From Planctomycetales bacterium (GTDB taxonomy: Bacteria; Planctomycetota; Planctomycetia; Isosphaerales; Isosphaeraceae), in assembly GCA_027451885.1 (NCBI GenBank), contig DAIDHX010000305.1:1-33837 (forward strand): 33,837 nucleotides of DNA, given 5' to 3'. Shown in pieces: positions 8,601 to 16,320 of this stretch; positions within the stretch are counted from its first letter, which is position 1, and the number at the start of each line of letters is the position of its first letter. The notes beneath the pieces were generated by a model, which was not told where the DNA came from, ran no database searches, and saw only the letters and a list, made by a program, of their open reading frames with translations. Made by a program: the position numbers and the translations under genes.

Positions 8601-8950
8601 AGCGTGAAGTCGGGATCGCCGGCGTGGAGCGTCCGGATGATGTGATCGCGCGCGTGCGCGTGGCCCGCGAGCGTGACCGCGACGCGATCCTCAGCCGCCA
8701 GCACGTCGCGTGTGGATACAACGAGAGAGTACACACCCGAAGGCGCCAGGGCGCCAAGCTCGACCGTCCTCGAGTCCCCTGGCGCAAGATCCAGGCGCGC
8801 GGATGGCGGCGAACCGCTGCCGGCGCCCGGCGAATCCGCTCTCACGCCGGTGGCGACGCTTCCGCCAAGCCACGCCAAAAACACGGCGGCTCGACACAAC
8901 CGCCGGCATCGAGGCCAGAATTGCTCGCGTTGGACCCACGCCCGCCTCAT
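5624..8950 (-). CDS. Large secreted multidomain protein: toroid repeats, HEAT repeats and two haem c motifs
   Basis: A 1108-residue protein. A long Arg-rich n-region and hydrophobic core with an AxA-like site near residue 39 give a signal peptide. Residues about 50-300 look like beta-rich domains of the bacterial pre-peptidase type. A first CxxCH lies at C344-H348 (CTACH). Residues about 360-620 hold alpha/alpha-toroid repeats with GGWNDRD and QQQPFGGWF, as in squalene-cyclase-like proteins. HEAT repeats follow at about 650-800 (for example DPRVRRGAARVF). A second CxxCH is at C1005-H1009 (CADCH), in a C-terminal cytochrome-like segment. The design suggests a periplasmic redox or binding protein needing haem c maturation; the substrate is unknown. 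The start codon has only a weak ribosome site, GGAG very close to the ATG. Homologues of this kind are, as far as I know, typical of planctomycetes. Confidence 0.85.
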   Translation of the reverse strand: MRRAWVQREQFWPRCRRLCRAAVFLAWLGGSVATGVRADSPGAGSGSPPSARLDLAPGDSRTVELGALAPSGVYSLVVSTRDVLAAEDRVAVTLAGHAHARDHIIRTLHAGDPDFTLIYRPERGGKTRLTLKRAKAGKGALRITIAWRAITLGQGEASALEAEPNDAWDAANPLVLGQAIHGSADDVDFLYGPTEDRPGRDWFRFDYQGGRPALVFFELELSDRDVPANLALYTVDSATGKAAPYASGKDPMEVPHDRQRVRMSKFMTRTLVPGRYYLEVDARDPEYVLRTRVLAEPPYDQVEQSVEAGVHYILAAGDAWLAQIPRGGSRSTRAMMLHETAQRCTACHATSFPAEAALAARAAGYAIAPRESLRYLAERIAHSPTPLYGEDGLYWQRYIAIPLEAQGAQGSVLADYERLILGKSSPYLARFGAFLEAAWFARSDLPADADNGVRPLDGKFSQAWRSARVLGALAARGEARARKAADRIAVVAGDIAADKRVEGLQDRVDRLQMWQLIDPKRFAGKIARERGAILRFANRDGGWNDRDTEPGPSSIAMTGQIVCALIETGLSPEHPAIVQAVRYLLAQQQPFGGWFQDDDRETFRTPMRETRHAILALARARPKGSARGWGSALARPPRMGSMVETLADLESAWEVPETARAAVIPAIVKLLDHPEPFVRSAAASALGRLDAGDSAPALARALGDDSKLVARSAARALRALGAHPHAAIAIDQALQNPDPRVRRGAARVFSAQFFRLDERLDLLRRLVVLTRDPDLWTRLEAIRGLTQWFYRTNDPSARKAIVTAFLQRLAIPEHPVVRANLSQGLYIMLDENLGGSVSLRRNLDYLPPATRSSALAAREQVERVILLEPLLETIAQGNALARSGALAAFDGAFLEGRAYARKPESMIDVGNDREFSFLARLNPNQVQGAIGRALPELRDPVDRKRALALARFLDAPLADDESESAPAPAAPLADTAARPGETSFARFKRVVNPLLYARGEDGYSCADCHGNHAILRVVPAERAKPLDDASIRQNLASVYKTIDRGDPRSSLLLRKPRSPSGQGEQDARSPTGMTHAGGMRWDADHHPAYRAILEWISSLEPPRDATRD

Positions 8951-9095
8951 GTCTCCATTGTGGGCCTGGACGCAGCCCGGAGCAAGGCAACCCCGCGCCT
9001 CGAGACCAGAACCCGGCGGCCAGAGCCCCCAACCGGATCACCCGCAGGGCGAATCACACAGGCGAAACAGCGACCACCCGCCGCCGCGTCCTGGC

Positions 9096-9569
9096 TCAGA
9101 CCGCGTGCGCAGGCCGGCTGAAGCTCGCCGACAACGGCGCCTCGAGGGTGACGAAATCACGAAATTGCATTCGCACGTCTTCATGCCTCATGTTGCCGCC
9201 GAAGGCGATCGTCGGCGAGCCGGCGAGCTCGGAATCGACCACGGTGGGCAGGTCGTAGAGCCGGCCGAAGGGGGGCACAACGCCGGCCTCGCAATCCTTG
9301 AAGACGGCCCGCGCTTCCGCCTCGCTGGCGATCCGCACGTCGGTGGGCTGAACCCGCAGGATGGCGCTTAGGCGTTCCAGGTCGATCGCGCATGTTGCGG
9401 GCAGAACCGCCACAAGACGCTGGTCCCGCGCCTGCACGAGCACCGCCTTGGCAACGCTACGGCCCGGCACGTGCATGCACCCCGCTCGCCGTGCCGACGT
9501 GGACGCCGGCTGGTGCAGGAGCGTTTCAAATTCGACGCCGCGCTTGCGCAGGTACTCGACAATAGACAT
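9096..9569 (-). CDS. YbaK/EbsC-type aminoacyl-tRNA-deacylase-like protein
   Basis: A 157-residue single-domain protein of the YbaK/ProX family, which hydrolyses wrongly charged tRNA in trans (for example Cys- or Ala-tRNA-Pro). The family features are K41 in SVAKAVLV, the glycine-rich GVVPPFG at about residues 96-102, and the length. The start at 9569 is fixed by GGAGG about 8 nt upstream; an open frame continues to 9653 but has no family similarity. The gene stands alone on the minus strand, divergent from the GTPase gene. Which mischarged tRNA it edits cannot be read from the sequence. Confidence 0.88.
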   Translation of the reverse strand: MSIVEYLRKRGVEFETLLHQPASTSARRAGCMHVPGRSVAKAVLVQARDQRLVAVLPATCAIDLERLSAILRVQPTDVRIASEAEARAVFKDCEAGVVPPFGRLYDLPTVVDSELAGSPTIAFGGNMRHEDVRMQFRDFVTLEAPLSASFSRPAHAV

Positions 9570-9799
9570 GATCCACCCTCCTCGTTGCGAGCATGCGATT
9601 CCTCTACAGATAATATAGGGTTTCTGGGCAGTTTTAGCCGCTTGCCTGGACAAATCCGGGCGCGCTTGAAGCCGACAATCGTTACAATCGCGACGACAGG
9701 AATTCCGCCGGGCGGTTTTGGCTTCAGGATGGGCGGGATGCGGCCGAAACGAGCCGTGCGAGGCGAATTTGTGGGACGTCGAGACAGGAGGGCGCGGGC
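9570..9799. other. Divergent intergenic region (YbaK-type gene / GTPase gene)
   Basis: This 230-bp gap holds the promoters of two divergent genes. An AT-rich TATATTAT-like element reading on the minus strand (about 9608-9618) could be a -10 box for the YbaK-type gene, but I see no matching -35 hexamer at 16-18 nt. On the plus strand the GTPase gene has a strong AGGAGGG at about 9786-9792. I see no small gene or RNA. Confidence 0.4.
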
Positions 9800-10798
9800 G
9801 TGCCGGCCAATCTGCCGCCGCAGTATTTGAAGGTTGAGGCCGAGTACAAGGCCGGGCGGACGCCGGCTGAGCGGCTTGAGAAGCTGCGCGAGCTCTACAA
9901 GCTCCTGCCCAAGCACAAGGGGACGGAGAAGCTTCAGTCTGACCTCAAGCGCAAGCTGAGCGAGCTTCGTGACGAGATCGAAGCGCCGCGCTCGGCCGGT
10001 CCCAAAAGCGGAGGCGTGAGCCGCAAGGTACCGCACGAAGGTGCGGGGCAGGTCGTGCTTGTGGGCGCGCCCAACACGGGCAAAAGCACGCTGCTGGCCG
10101 CGCTGACCAACGCTCGGCCTGAAATCGCCGCCTATCCCTTCACCACCCGCAATCCCCAGCCAGGGATCATGATGTATGAGGACGTGCCGGTCCAGCTTGT
10201 CGACCTGCCCGCCTTCGCCCCCGAATTTCTCGAACCCTGGGCGCCTGGGATCATTCGCTCGGCCGACGCCGCGCTCCTGCTCGCCGACCTCGCCGACGAC
10301 GGCTGCGCCGATGCGCTCGAGGCAGTTCTGGACGTGCTCGCCGAACGCAAGGTCATCCTGGTGCGCGACCTCCCCACCGACGACGACGATGAACGCATCA
10401 CCCACGTGAAGACCCTGATCGCCGCCACCAAGGCCGACGCCGAAGGCGCAGCGGACCGGCTGGCGATCCTCCAGGAATGGTATGGTTCGCGGTTCCCGAT
10501 CCTCGCGGTCTCGGCCCAATCGCGAGAAGGTCTGGAAACCCTGCGCCTTGCCACGTACGATCTATTAGGAGTGATTCGGGTTTACACCAAGGTTCCGGGT
10601 AAACCGATCGATCGCAGCCGGCCCTACACTCTGCCCAAAGGCAGCGACGTGCTTGACCTGGCCCGGCTCATCCATCAGGATTTCGAGCACTCGCTCAAAT
10701 TCGCCCGGATCTTTGGGAGCGATTCGACCGAGCCGCGAACCGTCAAGCGCACTTGCGAGCTGCACGACGCTGATATTGTCGAGCTGCACGTCTCGTAA
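9800..10798 (+). CDS. DRG/Obg-like GTPase with C-terminal TGS domain
   Basis: A 332-residue GTPase. Residues 1-65 are charged and helical, like the N-terminus of DRG proteins. The P-loop is GAPNTGKS at 89-96, followed by an [12 protein letters not shown] switch region (111-122) as in Obg/DRG, the G3-like DLPAFAP at 135-141, and a G4-like ATKAD at 209-213. A TGS domain closes the protein (about 258-332: VYTKVPGKP, then [13 protein letters not shown]). TGS domains and Obg-type G domains usually act on ribosomes or RNA, so a role in translation is likely. The G3 motif lacks its usual glycine (DLPA in place of DLPG). Translation starts at a GTG with AGGAGGG about 8 nt upstream. The next gene lies 72 bp downstream. 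Confidence 0.88.
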   Translation: MPANLPPQYLKVEAEYKAGRTPAERLEKLRELYKLLPKHKGTEKLQSDLKRKLSELRDEIEAPRSAGPKSGGVSRKVPHEGAGQVVLVGAPNTGKSTLLAALTNARPEIAAYPFTTRNPQPGIMMYEDVPVQLVDLPAFAPEFLEPWAPGIIRSADAALLLADLADDGCADALEAVLDVLAERKVILVRDLPTDDDDERITHVKTLIAATKADAEGAADRLAILQEWYGSRFPILAVSAQSREGLETLRLATYDLLGVIRVYTKVPGKPIDRSRPYTLPKGSDVLDLARLIHQDFEHSLKFARIFGSDSTEPRTVKRTCELHDADIVELHVS

Positions 10799-10870
10799 GC
10801 TCGGCACTCAGGGCGCGGTGGATGAGGCAGGCGGGCACGATATGGCGGCGGTCGCAGGGAGTTCCGGCTG

Positions 10871-11758
10871 ATGCAAACGGCTCTGATCGTTGAGGATCAT
10901 CCGGAACAGGCCGAGCTTGTCGCCCGGATTCTACGCCTCAAGGACTACAATCCAATCGTGGCGGGGGATGGCGAAACGGGCCTCCAGCTCGCCCGGGAAC
11001 GCACGCCGAGCGTCGTCCTGCTCGACCTCATGCTGCCGGACATCAATGGCTTCGACGTCTGCCGCCGGCTCCGCACCGATCCCGACACGCGCATGCTCCC
11101 CGTGGTGATGCTCACCGCCCTTAATGACGTGCAACACCGCGTGCATGGCTTCCGCGTGGGGGCAAACGCCTATGTCACGAAGCCGTATGGGGTCGACGAC
11201 CTTTTCGAGGCCATCGAGTCCGCGCTCGCCTGGCGCGTGAGTCTCGAAAAGCGCGATCTCCAGGGAGAAATCCACGTCGAGCTCAATAGTGAAATCAACT
11301 TTCTCAAGGATGTGAATGATTTCTTCATGCACGTGTGCCAGACGACGCCGCTGGGCTCGGACCAGGTGATCCAGCTTCGCCAGGCGGTGATGGAAATGGC
11401 GCAGAATGCGATTGAGTGGGGCAATGAGCACGAATCCGAGCGGCTGGTGAACATCACGTACCGGGTTTACCACGACCGGCTCGAGATCGTGGTCAAGGAT
11501 CAGGGTTCGGGCTTTGATCGTTCGAGCCTGCCGCATGCGGCGGTGGCCGGGGATCCCTTTAGCCATCTCGACGTGCGTGAGAAGCTCGGGCTCCGCGCTG
11601 GGGGCTTCGGCCTCTTGATTTGCCAGGGCATGGTGGACGAGATGCGTTACAACGACGTGGGCAACGAGGTCACGCTCATCAAGCGCTTCGGAAACGCGCC
11701 GGCGGAGCATGAGGACGACGCGCACGATCCTTCGCCCGTGCCGGAGCTGGGGCCGTGA
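10871..11758 (+). CDS. Response regulator fused to an RsbW-like histidine-kinase ATPase domain
   Basis: A 295-residue cytoplasmic signalling protein. Residues 1-120 are a complete receiver: acidic pair E8/D9, phospho-acceptor D52 in LLDLMLPD, T82 and K104 in TKPYG. Residues about 135-275 are a GHKL ATPase without a dimerisation/phospho-histidine domain: N-box MEMAQNAIEWGN (N179), G1 box DQGSGFD (210-216) and GGFGLLICQGM (G2). This lone ATPase resembles anti-sigma factor kinases (RsbW/SpoIIAB type) more than sensor kinases, so phosphorylation of the receiver may control serine-kinase or partner-binding activity; that is inference. No anti-anti-sigma (STAS) gene or sigma factor is adjacent. Its stop overlaps the start of the next gene by 4 bases counted from the GTG. 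Confidence 0.88.
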   Translation: MQTALIVEDHPEQAELVARILRLKDYNPIVAGDGETGLQLARERTPSVVLLDLMLPDINGFDVCRRLRTDPDTRMLPVVMLTALNDVQHRVHGFRVGANAYVTKPYGVDDLFEAIESALAWRVSLEKRDLQGEIHVELNSEINFLKDVNDFFMHVCQTTPLGSDQVIQLRQAVMEMAQNAIEWGNEHESERLVNITYRVYHDRLEIVVKDQGSGFDRSSLPHAAVAGDPFSHLDVREKLGLRAGGFGLLICQGMVDEMRYNDVGNEVTLIKRFGNAPAEHEDDAHDPSPVPELGP

Positions 11759-13071
11759 CCAACGATAACGGGCTCGGCGGGCGGGCGGGTGCCCCGGTTT
11801 CGACCGGGAGATCGCCTGACTTCGGGTTCCTACCCTCCGGCCGGTCACGCAGTTTGCTGGAACGTTCCCCGACGGCTCCGCGCAGGATTCGCCCAGGCGT
11901 TCTCGTGGTCGACGATGAGCCGGATGTGCTCCGCACGGTGCACGACCTTTTGCGCATCGACTACGACGTGGTCACACGCCTGACCGCGGCCGAGGCGATC
12001 GAGCTGCTCCACTCGGATCGCACCTTCCACGTGATCATGTCGGATCAGCGCATGCCGGGGATGACCGGCGTCGAGCTGCTCCGCGAGGCGGAGGCCCTAA
12101 GGCCCGACACCACGCGCTTGCTCTTTACCGCCTATGCCGATATCCGCGCGGTCATCGATGCGATCAACGAGGGCCGCGTCTTCCGCTACATCGCCAAACC
12201 CTGGGACCCGAACGAATTCCAGGCCGTCGTCCGCCAGGCCGTGGAACAACACGACCTGATCACCGAGAAACGGCGATTGCTGGCCGAGCTCCAGGAATCG
12301 AACGCCCGCCTGCTCGAGGCGAACCGGCTCAAGGGGGCGTTTCTTGAAGTGGCCAGCCACGAGCTCAATACACCTGTCGCCGTGGTTCTCGGCCTGCTCG
12401 ATCTCTGGAAGCTATCCATCGGAGCGACGGCCCCGGCCACCGAACGGCAATGGATCGACCGTCTGGGCAATGCGGCGAATCGTCTGGCCGCCACGGTGGA
12501 GCGCATGCTCAAGCTGGTGCGGACCGGGGAATTCGGGCAGCCGCTCGCGCTCGGGCCGGTCGATCTCGAGACGCTTGCCCGCGCGGCCGCCGACCAGATC
12601 TCGGCCTATCTCGAGTCGCGCAAGCAGCGGGTTGAGATCGCTGTTGATTCGAATCTCGGCACGATCGAGGCCGACGCCGCCAAGATACTCGACGTGCTGC
12701 TCAACCTGCTTGTGAACGCGGTGAAATTCACTCCTGATGAGGGCGTGATCCAGCTTTCCGCCCGGCGGGAGGGGGATTCGCACATCCGCGTCTCCGTGAC
12801 GGACCCGGGGCAAGGGGTCGCGCCTGGCGATCAACCGCACGTTTTCGAGCCGTTTTTCACTGGCTTCGACACCCTGCGCCATTCCTCGGGCGAGTTCGAA
12901 TACGGCAAGCGTGGGATCGGGCTTGGGCTCTGGCTTGTGAAGTCGTTTGTGGAGATGCACGGCGGCCGCGTGGAGCTCACGAGCACACCGGGGCAAGGAG
13001 CGACATTTTCGTTCGTGTTGCCGCGTGCGCAGGCCGCTCCAACCGCGGCCGGGGGCAACGCCAAGGCTTGA
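11755..13071 (+). CDS. Receiver–histidine kinase hybrid, translationally coupled to the preceding gene
   Basis: A 438-residue soluble protein. The GTG start at 11755-11757 overlaps the previous TGA (11756-11758), a sign of coupled translation. After a 45-residue disordered leader comes a receiver (D53/D54, phospho-acceptor D97 in MSDQRMPGMTG, K148 in AKPWD) of the type found in HupR/RpfG-like regulators, then a coiled-coil linker (about 165-195), HisKA with H202 in SHELNTP, and HATPase with N317/N321, DPGQG at 350-354, FEPFF and GIGLGL at 387-392. All catalytic residues are present. There is no membrane segment or sensor domain, so the input is probably phosphotransfer to the receiver. The kinase may phosphorylate the receiver of its partner gene. 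Confidence 0.92.
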   Translation: MTNDNGLGGRAGAPVSTGRSPDFGFLPSGRSRSLLERSPTAPRRIRPGVLVVDDEPDVLRTVHDLLRIDYDVVTRLTAAEAIELLHSDRTFHVIMSDQRMPGMTGVELLREAEALRPDTTRLLFTAYADIRAVIDAINEGRVFRYIAKPWDPNEFQAVVRQAVEQHDLITEKRRLLAELQESNARLLEANRLKGAFLEVASHELNTPVAVVLGLLDLWKLSIGATAPATERQWIDRLGNAANRLAATVERMLKLVRTGEFGQPLALGPVDLETLARAAADQISAYLESRKQRVEIAVDSNLGTIEADAAKILDVLLNLLVNAVKFTPDEGVIQLSARREGDSHIRVSVTDPGQGVAPGDQPHVFEPFFTGFDTLRHSSGEFEYGKRGIGLGLWLVKSFVEMHGGRVELTSTPGQGATFSFVLPRAQAAPTAAGGNAKA

Positions 13072-13195
13072 CCCGGCGCAGAGGCGCAGGCACGCTATCG
13101 CGAACAGGGGGGCGGAGCAAGACCGCAGGGGCTCGCCAAGATCGCTCGGTCGCTTGCGCCGGGGTTGTTCGACGGTCTACTGTTCGAGGTACGCC

Positions 13196-14884
13196 ATGGA
13201 CGGGTTAATGATGCGGGATGGCCTTCTGATCGGGAGCATTCTCCGCCGCGCGGAGACGCTCTTCGGCTCCAAGGAAGTTGTTTCCCGCAGGGGGGACGGC
13301 TCCATTGTGCGCACCACCTGGGGCGAGGTCGGCCGCCGCACCCGCAAGCTCATGACCGCACTTAAGAGCATGGGCGTGCAACCCGGCGACCGCGTGGCGA
13401 CCTTCGCCTGGAACAGCCAGCGCCATCTTGAGCTTTACTTCGCGGTGCCGATGATCGGCGCGGTGCTGCACACCATCAATATCCGCCTGCCTCGCGAGCA
13501 AATTGTCTATATCATCAATCACGCGCAAGATCGAATGCTGTTTGTGGACAAATCGCTCGCGTGCCTGTTCGCTGAGCTCCAGGAAGCTGGCTCGATCCCT
13601 TCGATCGAGCGCTTTGTGATCATCGACGAGCTGGCTCCGCCCGCGCCCGCGCTGCCGCGGCCCGCGCTGCCGCGCTCCGCGCTCGACTATGAGGCCCTCA
13701 TCGAGCCCGCCTCGGTCTTTGAGGGTGAGCCGGTGTTCGACGAGGAGACGGCTTCCGGGCTGTGTTACACCTCGGCCACGACCGGCGATCCCAAGGGGGT
13801 GCTTTACAGCCATCGCTCCACCGTGCTGCACGCCATGGGCAACTGCATGGTCGACGGCGCGGCGATGTGTGAGCGCGAAATTGCGCTCCCGGTCGTGCCC
13901 ATGTTCCATGTCAACGCCTGGGGCATGCCCTATTCGTGCGCGATGGTGGGCGCAAAGCTCGTGCTCCCTGGCTCGGGGTTCGTGGGCCAGCCCCTGGCCG
14001 AGCTGCTCGAAGCCGAGAAGGTCACCTGCACCGCGGGCGTGCCCACCGTCTGGACCCTGCTGTATCAGCACCTTCAGGAAAAGACCTACGACCTCTCGCA
14101 CCTGAAAACGATCCTGGTCGGAGGCGCGGCCGCGTCGCGCACCTTGATCGAAAACTACAAACGCGACTTCGGCATCACCGTCATCCACGCCTGGGGCATG
14201 ACCGAGACCTCGCCCATGGGCACCGTCTCCCGGCTGCGGTCGGAGTCCGAGGGCTGGTCCCAGGAGCGCAAGCTCGAGGCGCTTCTGTGCCAGGGACTGC
14301 CCGTGCCGGGCGTCGAGGTTCGCATCCTCGATGAGCACGATCGCGACTTGCCCTGGGACGGTCAAAGCCCGGGTGAGCTCCTCGTACGCGGGCCCTGGAT
14401 CGCGCGCGAGTATTACAACAATCCCGCCGCAACCGCGGCCTTCCAGCCTGAGGGCTGGTTCCGCACCGGCGACGTCGCGGTGATCGACCCGTTCGGCTAC
14501 GTGCGGCTCACCGATCGCAAGAAGGATCTGATCAAGCGCAAGGGAGAATGGATCTCCTCGGTGGACATGGAAAACGCCGCGGTCGCCCACCCCGGGGTGC
14601 TCGAGGCCGCGGTCGTCGCCCGGCCTGACGCCGTCTGCGACGAGGTCCCCGTTTGCCTCGTGGTCAAGAAGGAGCCGCAAGCAAGCGTAACCGCTGACGA
14701 CATCCTCGCGCTGCTCGCCCAGCGGTTTGCGAAATGGCAGCTCCCCAGGCCGGAGGATATTCTCTTCGTTGAGTCTCTGCCCAAGACGAGCGTGGGCAAG
14801 CTCGACAAGAAGCGGATTCGCTCGACCATGATTCAACCGGGCGCGGCCGCCGTGCCAGGCACGCCTCGCACGCCCAGCGCCTAA
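13196..14884 (+). CDS. Long- or medium-chain fatty-acid–CoA ligase (AMP-forming)
   Basis: A 562-residue acyl-adenylate-forming enzyme that activates fatty acids to acyl-CoA with ATP. The phosphate loop is YTSATTGDPKGV at 191-202, the adenylate motif HAWGMTE at 331-337, the ribose-binding aspartate D426 in GWFRTGD, the hinge DRKKDLIKRKGEW at 440-452, and the catalytic lysine K535 in SVGKLDKKR. All core motifs are present and the length fits. The start at 13196 has GAGGT about 7 nt upstream; a longer open frame to 12947 overlaps the kinase gene and is not coding. Chain-length preference cannot be read off. Its last four bases overlap the end of the convergent transporter gene. Confidence 0.93.
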   Translation: MDGLMMRDGLLIGSILRRAETLFGSKEVVSRRGDGSIVRTTWGEVGRRTRKLMTALKSMGVQPGDRVATFAWNSQRHLELYFAVPMIGAVLHTINIRLPREQIVYIINHAQDRMLFVDKSLACLFAELQEAGSIPSIERFVIIDELAPPAPALPRPALPRSALDYEALIEPASVFEGEPVFDEETASGLCYTSATTGDPKGVLYSHRSTVLHAMGNCMVDGAAMCEREIALPVVPMFHVNAWGMPYSCAMVGAKLVLPGSGFVGQPLAELLEAEKVTCTAGVPTVWTLLYQHLQEKTYDLSHLKTILVGGAAASRTLIENYKRDFGITVIHAWGMTETSPMGTVSRLRSESEGWSQERKLEALLCQGLPVPGVEVRILDEHDRDLPWDGQSPGELLVRGPWIAREYYNNPAATAAFQPEGWFRTGDVAVIDPFGYVRLTDRKKDLIKRKGEWISSVDMENAAVAHPGVLEAAVVARPDAVCDEVPVCLVVKKEPQASVTADDILALLAQRFAKWQLPRPEDILFVESLPKTSVGKLDKKRIRSTMIQPGAAAVPGTPRTPSA

Positions 14885-16320
14885 ACAGGAATCGCTTGCA
14901 TCAAGGCGCGGGCGATCAGGATGTAGATTGGGATCCCGATCGTGACGTTGAATGTGAACGTCACTCCGAGCGACGCAGCCAGCGGCAAGGTGGGGCTTGC
15001 CTCGGGGATCGCCAGCCGCTGCACTGCCGGAAGCGCGATGTACGACGCGGCCGCGCAGAGCACGGAAAACAGCACATATGAGCCCAGCTCGAAGGGCACG
15101 TGCACGAGCGCGGAATAGGCATGAATCACGCAGATGCCCAGCGTTGCAAAACAGGCCGGCGCACCCAGGGCGAACATCAGAAGCCCCGGGCCGCCGCGCC
15201 TGAGATCGCGGAGCTTGCGCGAGGCGGTCATCCCCATCTCGAGCAAAAACAGGCATAGAACTCCCTGAAACAACGCGATGAAAAAGCGGTCGTCCTCACG
15301 GGTCACCGCCTCCCCCTGCAAGCCGCTCACCAGCCCGATGACAATCCCGCCCAGCAAGAGAAAGAGCCCCGGGTTGAGAAACACCTCGTGCAAAAGCTGG
15401 GCGTACGAGCCAGGTCCGCCGGCTGGCTTCGGGTCCACGGCGGGATCGGCATGCTCGCGTTTCTCAAGCGCGATCTCGATCTCCTCCTCAACCTGGCGCG
15501 CGTGCTCTGTTCCAGCAACAGCCCCGGCCTGCGCGTTCACAAACGCGGCGTGGCCTGGCTCGCCCGGCATCGCCCCCGAAGAATCCATGCCCTGCCGCCT
15601 CAGACGCGAGACCAGATAAAGCGCGACAAGACAGCCTGGCACCTCCATCACCGCCAGCATCACCGGCATGTACGCGCCGTAGGCGATCCCGCCCGTCGCC
15701 AGAATCCCCAGGCAGGTCACAAAGGTCCCCGCCGAATCGGAGCCGTAATAGCCCGCGACCGTCGCCTGATCCACGCGCCTCATGCGGGGGCAGAAAAGCC
15801 TGAGCCCAAGATATGCAAGCATGCCAATACAGAGATTGGTCAAAAAGCCCACCAGCATCAGGCCGAAGATCACCCCCAGACTGCCTGACTCCGCCCGCGC
15901 GAGCTCCTCGCCCCCTTTCCAGCCAATGGCGAGCAGCAGGTAGATGGTCAGCCCTTGATAGATCGCATAAGGAAACTCAAATTCGACGCGGAGGATCGGG
16001 ACCAGAAAGCCAAGGAAGAAAAACAGGAGCAGCGGCTTGAAGAGGTTGTGCCGAAAGTTGAACCAGAACTCCGCGAGCAGCGGTCGCGGCGGCGCGGCGG
16101 GCGGAGACGGCGCGGCGTGCGGAGACGGCGAGGCGGCTGGGGTCTTGACCGTGATCCCCGCGCCGGAAGCCCCAGCGCGATCCCGCGCTTCAGGCGACGA
16201 ATCACCGCGGCGATCCTTCGCGGAACCTGCCGCAAGAGCGGCGGATACACCCAGGAGAAAAATGATGCAGCTCGTGGCAAATGCCCGAAATAACGTCTTC
16301 GGCGGGGATTTCGATTCCAT
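14881..16320 (-). CDS. SbtA-type sodium-dependent bicarbonate transporter
   Basis: A 479-residue membrane permease of the SbtA family, which in cyanobacteria imports bicarbonate with sodium. Diagnostic segments are GYYGSDSAGTF at 190-200 and, near the end, ASYIALPAVQRLAIPEASP and GIPIYILIA. About ten hydrophobic segments form two halves joined by a charged cytoplasmic loop (about 240-308) with a Glu/Arg-rich helix, where the PII-like SbtB regulator binds in cyanobacteria. The start at 16320 has GAGG about 8 nt upstream; the frame stays open to 16431. An extra N-terminal hydrophobic segment (about 10-32, signal-like) is followed by a proline-rich linker (58-80) not found in the cyanobacterial protein as I know it. 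No sbtB gene is adjacent. Confidence 0.88.
   Translation of the reverse strand: MESKSPPKTLFRAFATSCIIFLLGVSAALAAGSAKDRRGDSSPEARDRAGASGAGITVKTPAASPSPHAAPSPPAAPPRPLLAEFWFNFRHNLFKPLLLFFFLGFLVPILRVEFEFPYAIYQGLTIYLLLAIGWKGGEELARAESGSLGVIFGLMLVGFLTNLCIGMLAYLGLRLFCPRMRRVDQATVAGYYGSDSAGTFVTCLGILATGGIAYGAYMPVMLAVMEVPGCLVALYLVSRLRRQGMDSSGAMPGEPGHAAFVNAQAGAVAGTEHARQVEEEIEIALEKREHADPAVDPKPAGGPGSYAQLLHEVFLNPGLFLLLGGIVIGLVSGLQGEAVTREDDRFFIALFQGVLCLFLLEMGMTASRKLRDLRRGGPGLLMFALGAPACFATLGICVIHAYSALVHVPFELGSYVLFSVLCAAASYIALPAVQRLAIPEASPTLPLAASLGVTFTFNVTIGIPIYILIARALMQAIPV

Noticed and set aside
9368-10519. Minus-strand open frame of 383 codons
   Set aside because: Antisense to the GTPase gene and overlapping the YbaK-type gene; no recognisable domain.
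12947-13195. N-terminal extension of the acyl-CoA ligase
   Set aside because: It overlaps the end of the histidine kinase gene, is Arg-rich shadow sequence, and the family N-terminus begins at 13196 behind GAGGT.
13205-15256. Minus-strand open frame of 683 codons
   Set aside because: It lies antisense to the acyl-CoA ligase and the end of the transporter, both with complete family motifs. Its translation is rich in Arg, Gly, His and Asp, as expected for a high-GC shadow frame.
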